Shown here one piece after another: positions 1 through 13,939 of a stretch of DNA of 64,000 nucleotides (within the stretch, counting starts at the first letter, position 1; each line of letters opens with the position of its first letter). A program made the translations under genes and the position numbers. The stretch is from assembly GCA_009741485.1 (NCBI GenBank), contig CM019216.1, positions 21,616,465-21,680,464 on the forward strand. The letters are read 5' to 3'. Under the pieces are notes generated by a model. It did not search any database. It was not told the origin of the DNA and was given only the letters and a program-made list of their open reading frames with translations. The DNA comes from Malurus cyaneus samueli. Its lineage: Eukaryota; Chordata; Aves; Passeriformes; Maluridae.

Positions 1-1750
1 TAATAACCGTACTCATTAAGAGTTAAGGCTTTTCATTAAGGTCATAATTCAAGATTCTCAATCACCATTTTTCAGGATCATAACTAAGTGGTATTTCTCT
101 TAAAAATCAGGGAAAGAATTCATAAAGTTCCCATTAGTCTAAAAATAAAGAATAAATAAATAAATAGTGTGAGTCATGAATGGCATTTTGCCGAAGTTCA
201 GTAGCACTGAAGCCAGGAAGACAAGAAGCCAATGATGTTTCTCCCATTCACTGAAATGAATATAAGCATAAATATAAATATTTATAAAAATATAAATATT
301 TTTCATTATATACAACAACCCACTGATACTCAAAAGTAGGATTCCTTATTTATAAACACTCCACGAAATACTGCTTATCAATATGTAGTTTTTAAATACT
401 AGGTCATGGCACTGGGCTATAACTTCACAAATTGAATATTCAAAGTCTTTGGAGACAAGCCTGTTTTCAATCACATGTTGGACTTGCATGCTACCATCAG
501 GGAATCAGGACTTTACCAGAACAGTATAAGGACGAGGTTCTGCCCTACAAAGATGACTTCTGAATAAACACTTGCTATCCCAGATCTCAGTAATCCTTTC
601 TCATTTGTGTATTTTTTTTCCATTCCACTGAGTAATAGACAGTTTAAATAAACTTACTATCAGATCTGTTGCTAGAGGTACTTATGACATTTTTGATGAA
701 AAACACTCTCTATGTAGCCTCATAAATTTTACAAAATATTTAACAAATGTATCTTCCACAGTTAAAGCCACTAATCTTTTTTTATCTCAACTTACAATAT
801 TAAGTGGTTTTTTATGAACTCCTCTTTCAACAGGACAGCCTATTTTAGAGAACAACTCATGATGTGGTGAAGCAAATCAGGGTTCAAGTTTTTTCATAAA
901 TATGAAGCAAATTCCACTTTTCAAAGCATGTTATTGGGGAAGTGAAAAAGATAGGCATTTACAGTTCATTCTCAGCATTGCTTTCTAGGGAAGCAGTCAT
1001 CTTGCATTCCATTTCCAACCAGAAGGAAGAATGATTTGGAGTTCAAGGATCAAACTAGTTAGGAAGCTACAGAACACAATTAGTCCCTTTTGTAAGCTAT
1101 AAAACTGGGTGTCTCCAGTTTCAAAGCTGTGTTCACAGAACATCTTTCAGCATGACAAAAATTAGATTTTTTTTTTAAGTTCATAGATTAAGGAAACTGT
1201 TAGCATTTTTAGTAGTTCTTAAACTTTGCAACATACTGGCATCTAATTATAGTTCATTGAGCTTTTATAAGATCATCTTGTAGAAGAAACCTCAATGATG
1301 ATGCTGCCAAGTGACAACCAGCCATTTCAGCTGAAGGCCTGACAAATTTTGAATGCTCAAAACTTTGGGGAAGCACATATCCACTGCTGATTTCAGTTCT
1401 GAAAGACTGAATTTCTTTACCAAGACCCCATCCACTGATTTTGGAGGGGGGGACTTCTGCTCAAGTACTGTTGCTCTTTTTTTTAAGACATGCTGCATCT
1501 TTCTCACTACTGTTGCCACTGGTAATATGTCAGAGGGGTTGGGGGATGGGGTGTCTGGAGAGCTGCTGCGTCTACATCATCAGCCTGAAAATTCCTCACT
1601 TGCTGGACCAAACACTGGGTCTCACACCGCCCAGACCACCAGATGGAGGGGAGCAACAAGATGTCATTGCGACTGCTGGAAGGTTGATATTTTTGTATCT
1701 TATCCCCATCACCTTCTCCCTGTCCCCCTGCGCCCCCCACGCACACTGGT

Positions 1751-1803
1751 TTTCTATTTCTTTCTTTCTTTTTTCCTCTTTCTTTCTCTTTGCCTCTTTT
1801 AAT
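1751..1803 (+). repeat. Pyrimidine-rich (TTTC)n tract
   Basis: About 50 bp of nearly pure T and C with imperfect TTTC repeats. It accounts for the open frames overlapping this place. Confidence 0.85.
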
Positions 1804-2819
1804 TTTACTTTTAAACAAAATACATTGCTTGTTTGGCACCAACATCTAACCTTACTTGGTTTTAATCACGTTTTTTGGTTATATTTCAAACCTTTTGGAC
1901 TTGACCCGCTTTATTCACAGAGACTTAGTTTCCTTTGCACTTCTGTGTTTAAACCAGATTGTAAAAGATGGTCACCTCTGCTTAGTTAAAAAAATGAGCA
2001 TATTTATATGTTCCTGTCAAATGACATTTATTTCTCTGTGCCGTTCCATTACCCCAGTTAAGAGTCTTTAATACAAAAGCTTCTGAGGAGCTGCATGCTT
2101 AAAACAGGAAGCTACTGTGTTAAGAGTGGAGAAACAAAAATATTTGGAAGCAAGATCAGAACATATAGACAGCATATTGCAGAAACAATACATTGTGTGT
2201 GATACAGGAAAAAAAAAAAGTTAAATTATGTAATCCTGATTTAAAACACTCCTTTTGTGCCTCAATAGCTGGAATTATCCATCTAAAAGCAGGGTGTTTG
2301 GTTTTTTGGAACAGAAACAAGATGACAAGTCTTTCCACCTGTTGCTTCCAAAATTTACTCTTTGTCTCTGGTACCCCCTGAGCACTCAGGCAGTGATGGA
2401 AAATCATCTCTTGAGCAGAGCTCCAGTCAGTGATCCTGAAAACCTGATACCAGGCAGCTGCCACATGGTGCCCTTGTATGAAGACCAGAAACCAGATCCT
2501 CTCAAAACAAATAACTGATGTTATTGGCACTAATCACAAGAGAGAAGGAGAAACTCTCAGAAAAAAATGGCTGAGAGCAAAAGCTATATATTATAGGATG
2601 GGTATTTTAGGAGAAGACATCGTTCCCTGTCTGTCAAGATCTGATGGGAAGGGCCACTGAAGAGGGAGACTTTTAAATACACTTTCCAGAGACTTTTTTG
2701 GTTGCAAAACTCTGCTGTCAAGATGAGTAAACACATGAGCAATGCAGAAAGTACAATGATTTTGATACTTTATGCACCTAGCCAGAAAAGGAAGCTATCT
2801 GTCTTAGATTTGAGAGGTG

Positions 2820-3600
2820 GGCCCATGCAAACATTATCAATTTCAATAAGGCCAACTGCAGGGTTCTGAACCTGGATCAGGGCTGTCCCAAACATAAGCA
2901 CAGGCTGGGCAGTGGAAGGACTGAGAGCAGCCCAGAGACAAGAAGGACTTTGGGGCGCTGGTGGGTGAGAGGCTGGACATGCCCTGGCAACGTGCGCTGG
3001 CAACCCAAAAAGCCAAATGTGTCCTGGGCTGCATCCAAAACAGTGAGGGCAGCAGGGGAGGGAGGGGATTCTGACCCTCTGCTCTGCTCTGTTCTGGACT
3101 AGTGGACTAGTGGATCCAGCTCTGGGTTCCCCAGCATTAGAAGGGATTTGAATGGGTCCAGAGGAAGGTCACAAAGATGATCCTATGGCTAAGGCACCTC
3201 TCCTATGAAGACAGGTTGAAAGATTTTGACTTTTTCAGTCTAGAGAAGATTTTGAGAGACCTTAGAGCAAATTTCCAGTACATAAAGGGGGCTTACAAGA
3301 AAGCTGGAGAGGGACTTTTTCACATGGGCATGTAGTGACAGGACAAGAGGGTATAGCCTTAAACTGAAGGAGGGTAGGTTTAGATTAGGTACTATAAAGA
3401 AATCCTTTTACTGTGAGGGTGGTGAGGCACTGGCACAGGTTGCCCAGGGTAGTTGTGAATGCCCCATCCCTAGAAGTGTTCAAGCCCAGGCTGAATGGAA
3501 CTCTGAGAAACCTGTAGGTGTCCCTGATACAGCAGGGAAGTTGAAACAAGATAACCTTATAGGTCCCTTCCAACCCAAACCATCATATGATTCTTTGAAT
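2820..3600 (+). mobile_element. CR1 LINE, 3' end fragment
   Basis: The sequence follows the CR1 3' region in order: the 'aaggccaactgcagggt' part, 'aggctgggcag', 'tcctgggctgcatc', the gaggaaggtcacaaagatg block, the ggagggtaggtttagatt block, and finally 'ttccaacccaaaccat' followed by a degenerate form of the terminal octamer (atatgattctttga). It is about 780 bp, 5'-truncated as is typical, plus-oriented and moderately decayed with no intact reading frame. It is the longest CR1 copy in the window. Confidence 0.9.
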
Positions 3601-4187
3601 ACTCAGGAAAGTATGCACAGAAGGTTAAAAACAAATTTAGCTATGAGGACAAAAAATCCAGAACTGGGAATTCAGAATGAAAAGCAATACAGAGGAAAGG
3701 GACAGTCAAGAAGATGCATAGCTTTAACTGAATGGAAGAAAAAAAGGAAATTAAACTGTGTGAGCAGCATTTTAGAAGTGGATGTGTCAGGGATAAGAAT
3801 TCTTAATGACAGTAAGCTGCAAAAGGGGAGTGGAAGGCTGATTTTAAAGCCAGCTGAAGGAATTAATTCTTTGGTTTGCTTGAAGTTTAAAAAATATTGT
3901 GAAATTGGAAGAAAATTCACAGAGGAAGATAGTGAGTGCAAAGGACTTCTTGACTGGATGAGACCCTTGGGAGATGTTACTCCCACACGGACTAGAGAGG
4001 GACAAGAAAAGGAAAATGTCTATTTCCTTGTGATGAAAATTATTCCTCTTTTTTCTATTCCAATAGTATCCTTACTTAGAGGTAGTCCACATGAAGTATG
4101 CCTTAAAGCACACATCTGATTTACCAGTCTACTCCATTACCAACTTCAAAAACTTTTTTAATATTTTTTTTATTAGTACTAACTTCA

Positions 4188-4215
4188 TAGTGAAACTAAG
4201 TATTTAGTTTCACTA
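4188..4215 (+). repeat. Perfect 12-bp inverted repeat, 4-bp loop
   Basis: The arms tagtgaaactaa (4,188-4,199) and ttagtttcacta (4,204-4,215) are perfectly complementary around gtat. No poly-T or transcription context is evident. It may be a chance hairpin or a footprint of a small inverted element. Confidence 0.9.
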
Positions 4216-7200
4216 AGAAGTCAGTGGGAATTTTTCTACTTGTTTGCAGCAGAGCTAGGTTTTTGTATGCTGCCCTCAGAGCCATTTTAAAATAATAACA
4301 TTTATAACAAAAAAGCTGAACTCAAGACATGGCTAAGTTTTTTCTAGATTCAAGTCAAATAAACTTATGTGTCAGGGGAAAAAAATTAGGGTATTTTTAA
4401 CTATATTTAAACTTTCTTCCCTAGCTGGTAAACTGTAGTTGTCAGAATCCTTGCTTGTATGTGCTAAGATTTCAACAGGGTCAGATTGTTTATATTTATT
4501 GCAGTTTATACTCTTTCTAAGGGCTAGGTTACTAGTCTAGGGGCTTCCTTTCTAGTTACTTGAACTTTGTTTCATCATGTCAGAGTAGTTTTCAGAAAAT
4601 ATTCCCAATAAGGCTCCAGTAGCAGTTACAATAGGGTTTTTTAATTTACTATTACTTTATAGGCAAACTTTATATCTGACAGAAAATCTGGCATCAGAAT
4701 GACAGTTTAACATAAGTGAAAACACAGAGATAGTTAATATGGTCAAAGTTCAGACCTCATGTAAGGAAGCTTAGGGGCTTTTTAAGTCAGTTCCTTAGAA
4801 GCAGAAAAACACAAGATTTTTGTCTTTTTTACTTTTTCACTTAAGCTCTCTTTTGCCTACTTTACCCCTATTTTTAAAGTTGTACTAAGAAATTAGAAAC
4901 TAATGTTCCATTCGAATAGTTGAATTACCCTGTTTATAAAAAGCAAAAATATGGAAATTTTTTCATTAAGTCTTCACCAGGGATTTTGTTGAGTAAGAAA
5001 ACTATCTGAATGGGCAGACAGTTTGTTAATGCAAATTAAAGTATGGCAAGTATGTTTTCCATTACTACATGTACTTCAGTCTTGATCTGCAGGTTTTTGG
5101 TGTTTGAATGTTAACACTTTGCACAGCTGAGATTGTCAGTTGACAGCTGATACCCTAGAAAAGTGAAGCTACTGCTTCTTGATTGAATGGCACATTCTCA
5201 TCAAGGTGCTGGTTTGAATTTCTCTCTGAACCTGCAGGTTTCAGCTAATATCTTGCAGGTAGTTACACCTCGTAAATGGTAACTGAGGAAAATTCTTGCA
5301 TAGAACATCATGTATTTCATGGGCAAACATCTAAAGCAAGTATATAAAGTGTTATAGTATGATGTCTAAAAGTTCTGTCAAGGTAGACAAAACTAAAATG
5401 ATTTTTAGGTGCCAGGAATCAAAACTAAACCTGTCAGCTTACTCAGGTACTCAGTGTAAGTCTGTACATCAGGTCACATGAGGAGCAGCAGCCCTGCGGC
5501 ACACGGATGTCACATCACGTGTCGGGGAGCTGCTATGGGGGCTATGGCTATTGCCCAGGAAATGTCCTTTCCACTGAGCTGGGTGTCTCCCCATTCCCAC
5601 ACCCTGACAGAATGGAACAAAGAGGCTTTTTCCTTCCAGGATCACGCACATCAGGTGCAGGCCTGAACCAAAAAGCAAGCATAGCGATGAAGCTGATACC
5701 ATGAGTGCAGGAGGTGAATGACTCTTAGTGGCTGCAGCATGACAATGAACAGGTCTGCGGAGCTGTTGTTTGGACAGGGCTTAAGACACTCTCAGTAATT
5801 TTTATACCAGTGATTTTCAGAAGATCCTACTATTTTTAAATTGATACAGTTATTTTCCCCAAAGATGAGAACATTCAGATTTTCTCCCTGTCAAAAGTTC
5901 TTTCAAGGGGAGTGATAAAGATCAAATGTTTGCTTAGTGTGTTTTCCTGTGGTTTAGACAAACAGTTTATCAAAAAAACATACTAAAACATTGCTTCTGA
6001 AGCACACAAACTATGGCAGTTGTGGGAGTGATTATGCTGTACCACACTGGAATGCTCTAACATGATAGTTTTGATTTTACACTGAATTACTCGGTCCTTA
6101 ACAATGCTTCAGTGCAGCTTTTGAAATGCACATAGCTAGTTTCAATCTCTCGACAATTATATTACTAAAAGGTGCTACACAGTCTAAAAACTGAATACCT
6201 GTTAAAAGAATCTCAGTTGCTAATGTTGAGAGAGCTGTAATGAATCAAGCACAGGGGTTTTTTTCCCCCTCCTGGGAACTTCTTAGTAAGTTGCTGTAGC
6301 TAACTATTCAATAAAATACTGTGCTAAGCTCTGTTGTTACCACAACACACTGATTCAATACCTGAGCAAAATCAATGACAGAAATTTGATATGTTGTTCC
6401 CCAGATGGTAAAGGAACTCTGTATAAGTTGGGTTTTTTATTTTAAAACCCTATCATGATGCTTGAGACCTGAATATAAGTACAAAAGTAAAAAGACAGAT
6501 TTTTCCCGACAGTATTAAAGGGAGTTTGAGCAAAGCTAGGACACTGACATGCTGCTTGGGTTTAACAAGAAATCTCCAGAGACTGAATTGGAGGGAAGGT
6601 TGCTGCCATCTAAGAATTTGGAAATATTTGCTCATCAAGAGAGGAAAATGTTTCTTTACAGCTTTTGTAAGGAATATTCAGTGAATAGTGTAGCTATGAA
6701 GAATACTAGATTTCCATCCATACTTTATTAATAGAAAGGGCTGCATATTCCATCAGCCTCTTCTTTTTAGCAATAAGACCTTTCTATGACCTTAGTAGGC
6801 TCCTGGAAGATTGTTAGCTAAACTGAGAAGGCTTCATATGGGCAATGTAAAGACAGCAGAAAAGTTCCTGTAGCTTCCTGCTCTCTCTCTTCAGACTAAA
6901 CCATAATGTGCTGGAAGTTGGAAAGAGAACAGATAGATATCATTTGATCATACAAATTGCAGGATATGTTTGCTGAGCTTTGTAAACAACATCTTAATTT
7001 TAGGGTCAACCTATTCCACAAACAGATAAAAACTGACGGGATTTTCAGTAATTACTTGGAACACAGCAAGAATTTTTTTTTAAGCTTTTAAGGAGTAGTA
7101 ATGTCTTCTCCTAGGCAGCTTAAAAACTGACACAGTGAGTGTTTGCAGAACTATCTAGGTGTGGGATTTTTTTATACAAAACATAGATCTGGATTTTGTA

Positions 7201-7943
7201 ACCCGAAGAATCCTTTAACATCTATTCTGAGCTTGGTTTACTTGGAATAGACATTTGGTTCACCAAAAAGTTATTTGTTTTATTCTCACTGGAGAATAAA
7301 TAAAATTTCTTTTTCTTCTGCCCCATTTCCTAGAAATATGTCTGGTCAAGGAAATGAAATTATCACAGTATTTCCAGCTGTAAAGCACTTTTTAACTTAC
7401 TATGTGTATTAGATTATTTGTTCAAAGCTGGGTAATGTGCCATATCTTTAAAGTATTTTTAACTATTAAATTACTATTCTATACTTTTTTTCCCCAAATG
7501 CTTTTTTTTTAATTATATGAGGTCCTTATTATTTTCCTGTCTTTAGTTTATATTTGGCTAGTCTGAGAAATTCAAATAATAAAATGGCAGATAAAATCGT
7601 CAGCACTTATTTCTGAAACTAACTCTCCTTTTCTCAAAGGATCTACTCATACTTGTGGTCCACTGGCACATTGTTTTCACTGTTATTTCCAGTGAGATAT
7701 TTCCTAGCATGCATTTGAACTACCAAAATATTTTCTGTCTGTGATATACTTGTTTCATGTACTAGAATATAAAGATTTTTTTTCAAGAACCATCTTCTCC
7801 CATTTTCCCTTATGCAGTCTGTACAGCCATCATTAAGGTTCCCATTATTCTCTTATTGTCAACTAAATGCTAAACCATTCTTCTCTCAAGTACCACTTGC
7901 AACTCCAGTTCCAGGAACAATAATTTTTTTTTTTCTGTGGTTA

Positions 7944-8140
7944 GAGTGATGCCACACTAGAACAGGTTGCCTGAAGAAGTTGTGGATGCCACATCCCTGG
8001 AAGTGTTCAAGGTCTGCTGGAGAGCCTTTGAGCAGCCTGATCTGGAAGAAGGCCCTGCCCATAGCAGAGAGGTTGAAACTAGATGATATTGAAGATCCCT
8101 TCCAAACCAAGCCAGTCTGCAATTCTGTGATTCTGTCAGG
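7944..8140 (+). mobile_element. CR1 LINE, short 3' end fragment
   Basis: It begins at 'tgatgccacactagaacagg', runs through the 'ttgtggatgccacatccctgg' and 'agtgttcaagg' blocks, and ends at 'gatcccttccaaaccaagcc' with a terminal 'attctgtgattctgt' octamer repeat. It is a heavily 5'-truncated copy of under 200 bp in the plus orientation. Confidence 0.88.
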
Positions 8141-8945
8141 ATGTGGGAATAGAGAAGACACCAAATGCTTATGGGAAAGCCATCACTCCTGATTTGACTC
8201 TTATACCCAAGCTGGTTTTTAGTAAGTGGGAAGCATAGGGGTTATCTATATATTTGTATAACATTTGCAGTCTAGTCTACAGTTCTACCTTCTACTATTG
8301 TCTCTGTATTCTGGGGCTTATAAACCTCAGTGCTGAAGTAGTATGTCAGGATGAGAGCTGTGCAGCATTCTAGCTTTTGTAAATTCTTCAGCAAAGCTGG
8401 TAAATCTGCCTCTTTGAGGGGCATTTCTGCTAAATTTTCCATTCCTCTATTTGTCTCGTTTAGGCTGAAGAGGCTGATTCCTTACTCTAGGAAACTAATT
8501 AATATTGACTGAGGCACCTGATGAAACTGGGTTTGTGAAGTTCCAAAGGTTCAAGAGTGGCACCTTTCTGTTGCAGACACTGATTTAAGGTATGACTCTG
8601 TCTTCTAAATCAGTGGGCAACATTTTTCATGTCTAGCCCTACAATAACAGTAACTGTGGGGGAAGGACATCTTACTGTGCCCCCACCCTGGCTTTCAGTC
8701 AAAGCTATATAAAAGCCCATGAAACTACAGATGCAACAGAAGATTTTTGCATTAAAGTATGTAAAAAGTTATCAAAGAAATAATGGTTAACTCAGCTGCT
8801 TAGCACTGTAAATCAAAGAATACGGCATATTTTCAAAAGCAAATACTCAAGTATGTAAAGGACAGCATTATACTGTCACTAAAGATACTAGCTGTCATAT
8901 TTTGAAGGTTAGAAATGGGTCTATGTGTCTTCTATGGCAAATTCC

Positions 8946-9003
8946 ATTACATGTATCTATTAAGTAATACATACATTACATGTATGTATTAAGTAATACA
9001 TAC
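8946..9003 (+). repeat. Tandem duplication, 2 x 29 bp
   Basis: Two adjacent 29-bp units (8,946-8,974 and 8,975-9,003) differ at a single base (c versus g). The unit contains attacatgtat and ending taagtaatacatac. The near identity suggests a recent local duplication inside ANGPT2 intron 1. Confidence 0.95.
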
Positions 9004-12000
9004 AGGATAGCTTAGGATTCAAGGAAATTATATTGTTTTACTTGGTAACTTAAGGTGACATGCAAATTTACTGAATTTTTTCACAATTAACAAGAAAAAA
9101 GGAGCAGTAATTGTCTGTAAAAGAAACACCATTCTCAACTTCAGTCTCTCTGACAGAGTATCAAAGATACTCTAAAGGCTGTGCTGTTAAATTTTATATA
9201 TTAAGTGGCTATGCAAACAAAAAGGACTGGAAACTGGCAATTCAAACATCTTCAAACTCATTTCCAGTATGTATACTTGAAAGAAAAACAAAGGGAAATT
9301 AAGCACTTAATGCCAATAATTGATGGAGAAAAATCTCCCAATTTATTGTTCGGACCAGTCAAAGATGACAAGTTTATGATCATGTTAATAACAAAGCACA
9401 GGAAAACAGATCTTGAGAGACTGGCTCTGTAAAACAAGCTTCTATTTATCACATCTTTTACTGATAACTTCTTGGAGAAGGCGAATTATCTACTTCAATT
9501 TTGTCTCATAGATCTGTACAAGAAAATGTCATCTTTTTGTTGATTTTGTACAATTTCATACCTGTTTCACCAATGTGATATTTGCAGAATGATGCAGAAA
9601 TGTTCTCTACCACATAGTTTTTAACACATGCAAAAGGGTCATTTCAAATCCTTTTACTGAGATTTACCTACAGGAGATACAAACATAAACTGAATAACTA
9701 TCATCCAGAGTGGTGTGGAAATTTTATCTGGTAACATACTAATCTCAAAGTAAGAAAGTATTTTCTTTTGAGTCCCACCAGTATTCTTTTTCTTAGCAAA
9801 TACACCGTTGATAGACAGAAACAAGCACTTTTCACAGTAAGTAAAAACAGATGCATTGCTTAAGAAAGGAATGCAGGATTCAGAGTCAGAATCATCTCTT
9901 GTGTACTTCAAAATCCAACACTGTACAATATATTTGTCCTTAACCTTAGTTGTGTGCAGATGGCTTTGGATGGCAGCATGTCAAAGTATCTTTTAGTATT
10001 TGACAAATGACATTCAGTACAACAATAATTATAATCTTTCAGGGTATCAATACAAGGGAAAATGAATCTCAGTTAAGAGTATCCAAAGATACTGCATTTC
10101 TATTAGCAGTGCATCCCCCTCCTAGTGTGCTGGGATGTTTCAGGATGTTCTAGTCCTGAAAATGTTGACTCCTGACACAGACTTTTATTTTCTAGTCTTT
10201 TGATCTGCTGATAATCTACAAATAAATTACCTATATTCCAGATACTATCATTAATTTGCTCATGCATTGTTTTCAGCTGTTTGCAACAGGAAAGACTAAG
10301 AAAATATGACCTGTTTCTTTTACACTATTGCTTTGGACAGTCATATCTCCTGAGCCATAGGAGCTATATACTAAGAAGCAAATTCAAGTCAGCACTCAGT
10401 TATTCTAATGTCTTAATATCTGAAAAAATGCAGTTCCTTGAACACAAGTGCTGTAATCCAAATGGTGAAGCTGCCATTTATTCAGATAAAAAATTCTTTA
10501 GTTTTTGAACCTAAGGCATTGCCTGTCTTTTAGCAATCTCTTAAAGCATGGTATTTTATATAAAAAGTTCCAAAGTAAAATAGCCAACTTACATGTCTAT
10601 ATTTAAAATTTCCAGTCTTGTATCTCAGCTGAATACCAACCTGCTATCCGCTCAAGTTACTTGAAAATTTTATTATCGAGAGATTTATTCTCCCTGCTCA
10701 CACACACATTAGAAAAAAATCTTACACTTCAGTATACAAACTGATCCCAAGGTAGGGAAAGTCAAAGAGGAAAGTTCATTTCAGGTACATTGCTGTGCAG
10801 CTGATCTACGGTTTCAGCCTTTGCTTTGCAGCATCACTTACTGGCTTACTGCTAAGCACTGGATTAGGTGGAATAGTGGTTTGTTCTAGTATGTCATCTA
10901 AATGTTTAAACATAATCTGCTTTCAAAAAGACATTCTCCAGTTTTACATATGGCATGTACAGTAGTGGCATATTGCATAATTAAAGTTCCAATTGAAAAA
11001 AAACATGTTTTCATGAAGAAGCCAGTTATAGTAACGGCAGAAAGAAGTCTTCTGCTTCCTATGCAGGAACAGATCAGAAAAGAAGCTGGACGTATCTAAC
11101 TCATTTTCTTCCCATTGTGTTTGTCCATTAAGCAGATGAAGCACACACTTCCCATGCTGTTCCATTCATGCAGCCCAGCGTTCATTCAGAAACAGAACGT
11201 TTCCTTTAGTTGATGGATTAAAGGCAGGAGAGGGGGAGGTGTGCAAAAGTGTTTGGGGATGTGCAATACTTCAGGAACAATGTTTAAAGGTTAATTCACA
11301 TTAGAGGTTTGTAATGTACATTTTACGCAACTTTAAAACAAAAAAAGTTTTCTGCCTCCTAAATGAACAGAAATAACTTGTAAAGAGCAAGACCTAAAGA
11401 AGGTTTTTGTGCAATTGCTGAGAAGCTAAATGCCAGGTTACTTTTTAAAGCAATCTTGTATTACACTTCCAATACACTAAAAAAAATTAAGCAAATACAA
11501 TTTTTTCACCCCACTTTGACTGACCTCGCTTTATATTTTGGGAGGTTGAAACATGAACCTAAGAATGTGTGTTAGTGACCTTAAAAAAAACAAGTAAACT
11601 CTGTGAGCAACTTAAAAGGTTATTGTTTGCTTTTTATCTTCACTTGCAGACCAGGTGTCTCTAGCAAAGTAAATTTGAGGAAAAGCTACTTTTTGTTGGA
11701 GGCTCTTTGTGAACAAAACAGATGACATAAAGAGCAGGTGTTAAAATAGTGAAAAAGGCAAACAGCAGTTATTTTACAGGATGTTTAGCTGTGGAAGAGC
11801 TAGGGAAAAAAAATCAGGCCATTCTAAAGCATCTTATTTGGAAGTCTTAGCTAAAATGTAAGAAACATTTCTCTGTCTTGTAAATCAGAATCTGTCTTTT
11901 GATCCCCCAAAGAATGGGTTAGAGATACTTATCCTAGTCCACTTGGCACTAATCTCCCAAGGACTGACAGGAAAAAGCATAGTTTTTACTAAATAAGGAT

Positions 12001-13654
12001 GCTGGAATTTGCTTACTGGTTTCTGTTTACCTGATGTCACTTAATGATACTGTGTTTGCCTACTTAAGTGGCATTTAGGGCTGAAGTCTTGTGTGATTTT
12101 ACTATTTATGTTAGGAAATTGCTTAGCAGCTGGGTAGATTAGACTGTTCTGTTTTGTGTGTTTTTCATCCTGCATTGCACATCTGTTAATTTTGGTCTTA
12201 ACATAACAACAGTGAGCATTATAAATTAATAAGTAGAAAAGTAAGTAAGTAAAGTAAGTTTGCCTGTTTAAAAAACAAAAAAAAAACAAACTTAACTGAC
12301 ATTATTTGTGTCTCTAAAATAAGCACCCTAAACGTAGAAAGAGAGATTTAGAGCTCCACACTGGAGCCTTCAAGTGTATGTATTTTGGATTTAAGCTTCA
12401 AGGCTCATTTTCAGGTTGATGAAAACCCTGCTCTGTTTGTTTTGGAATGTGACTTTTAACACAAATTTGCCAGCAGGTTTCATTGGTTGTATCACAGGAG
12501 CTCTGTAACTTTCTAACTGATGAGAGAAGTGAACCCTAAAGCAAAATTATTTGATAACTATGTATAAAATAGCTATTAATTAAAAAAACTGAATTCTCTC
12601 CATTCGCAACACAGATTTCTTTCACTATGAAGAAACCATTATGGCATCACTGGAACACTTATTTGGAAATACAATGCCAAGTCCTCAAAATATTTACTGC
12701 TTAGAAGACAGGCATCTTGGTATAAAACATAAATGCTCATAAATTTACTATGCAGTTAGACTATACTATCACACTTTTCCAGGTAGTAGTGAAATAAAGG
12801 AAATTTTAAGTCAAAATCTGTTCAACAACTGCATAGCATTTTGAATCCAATGAGTTTCTATAAAAATGTAAAATAGTGATCAGGCTTGTTTTCCAGTAAC
12901 ATTAAGAATGTATGCTGCAAATTTTTTCTTCTGCTCTTTCAGGTACAAATGTTGCCACTTTGGCAATAAACGTGTCATTTTCCCCTTAGTTCCAATGGAA
13001 ATGCATTAAAGGAAGCTCTGTGGCATCTGCGACAACTTTTCCAGACTATTTTTCCCTTGAATATTGTACATTTCACTGGAAATGTTACAGGATGCAAAAC
13101 ATATCTGCTAAAGAACTTTCTGGAAATTGTATAACTTCACATGGCTAATTTCACTTCAAGTCTGACTTGCAGTCTTTGCTGGAACTACAGTTTTTTATCA
13201 CTGGGGTTTAACAGGTTAATTTCTCCATCCAAGTTTTCAAATCATGTCAGATAACGTTTTTCAGACATGCCTTGGATAAAGGTACATTCTATATTCTTTA
13301 AAAAGAGCTAAAATAGCCCTTGCCAGTTAGTTATAAATTAGTAGCTGGGTCTCTCATGTCAGAAACTTCCGACGTGCCCGCGGTCTATCTGTGTATGTCA
13401 TTTGTCCAAGCAACTCAAAAGTAATGACAAACTTTCAAGCACGATCTCTGCAGAACCATGCAGTTCACTGTACCTTTCTAATTAAAATTACATTCCCAGG
13501 CTACAAACAACTTTTTGATTGAAAGGTAAATCAAAAATTTAACTTAGACAATGCACTCCGTGAATTTAGAAACTGTTCAAGAAAAAAAAAAAAAATCACA
13601 CCGAAACAGATAACAGGATATTAAGATACAGGATAGAAAATATATTCTCCCTAC

Positions 13655-13939
13655 CTTCATTAGCCACTGAGTGTTGTTTTCCATGATGTTCTCAAGTAGC
13701 TGCAGTCTTTGAACGGAATCATCATAGTCCAGAGGCGCATCCCTTTGCACCGCGTTGGACACGTAGGGAGCGGAGGAGCGGCAGTTGTCCGCCTCGGGCA
13801 GAAGGAAGGTGTAGCTGCACGACCCGTGCTGAACCTGGTACTGCTTCTTGCCTATCGCCTCCATGCTCTTACTGAAGGAGTTGTAGCCTGAAGCTAAGAA
13901 TATGCCGCAGCCCAGAAAGAAGCAGGCAGCCAGCTGCAT
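13655..13939 (-). CDS. ANGPT2: Angiopoietin-2, coding exon 1 (N-terminus)
   Basis: This is the first coding exon, 95 codons, ending in phase 0 at AAG before a GTAGGG donor (13,654 downward). ANGPT2 is a secreted glycoprotein ligand of the endothelial receptor TIE2 and acts mainly as a context-dependent antagonist of ANGPT1. Residues 1-18 are a hydrophobic signal peptide, with the mature protein starting near YNSF. The segment IGKKQYQVQHGSCSYTFLLP and the later NAVQRDAP and ENIMENNTQWLMK match vertebrate ANGPT2 and differ clearly from ANGPT1. Cys41 and Cys53 correspond to the cysteines of the superclustering region. NNT at 88-90 is the conserved N-glycosylation sequon, and the coiled coil begins near residue 75. 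The ATG has A at -3. I saw no exon 2 in the lower coordinates, so the remaining exons must lie left of the window. The signal peptide is diverged from human, which is usual. Confidence 0.97.

Larger units (their letters stand above)
1..13654 (-). other. ANGPT2: ANGPT2 intron 1 (5' part), also inside a MCPH1 intron
   Basis: The stretch begins at the GTAGGG donor after exon 1 and runs off the left edge. I looked on the minus strand for the conserved exon 2 coding signature of ANGPT2 and did not find it, so the intron is at least 13.6 kb. It holds two CR1 fragments, a 29-bp tandem duplication, a perfect hairpin and a pyrimidine tract, listed separately. The remainder is AT-rich DNA without a recognisable gene. 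Several open frames of 60-190 codons occur on both strands, but none resembles a known protein. Confidence 0.8.

Noticed and set aside
3541..4119. Open frame of 192 codons, plus strand
   Set aside because: It opens in the tail of a CR1 copy from a TTG codon. No known domain or splice-site pairing was recognised, so I treat it as a chance frame in an intron.
1..13654. ANGPT2 exon 2 inside the window
   Set aside because: I searched by eye on the minus strand for its conserved coiled-coil coding signature and found nothing.
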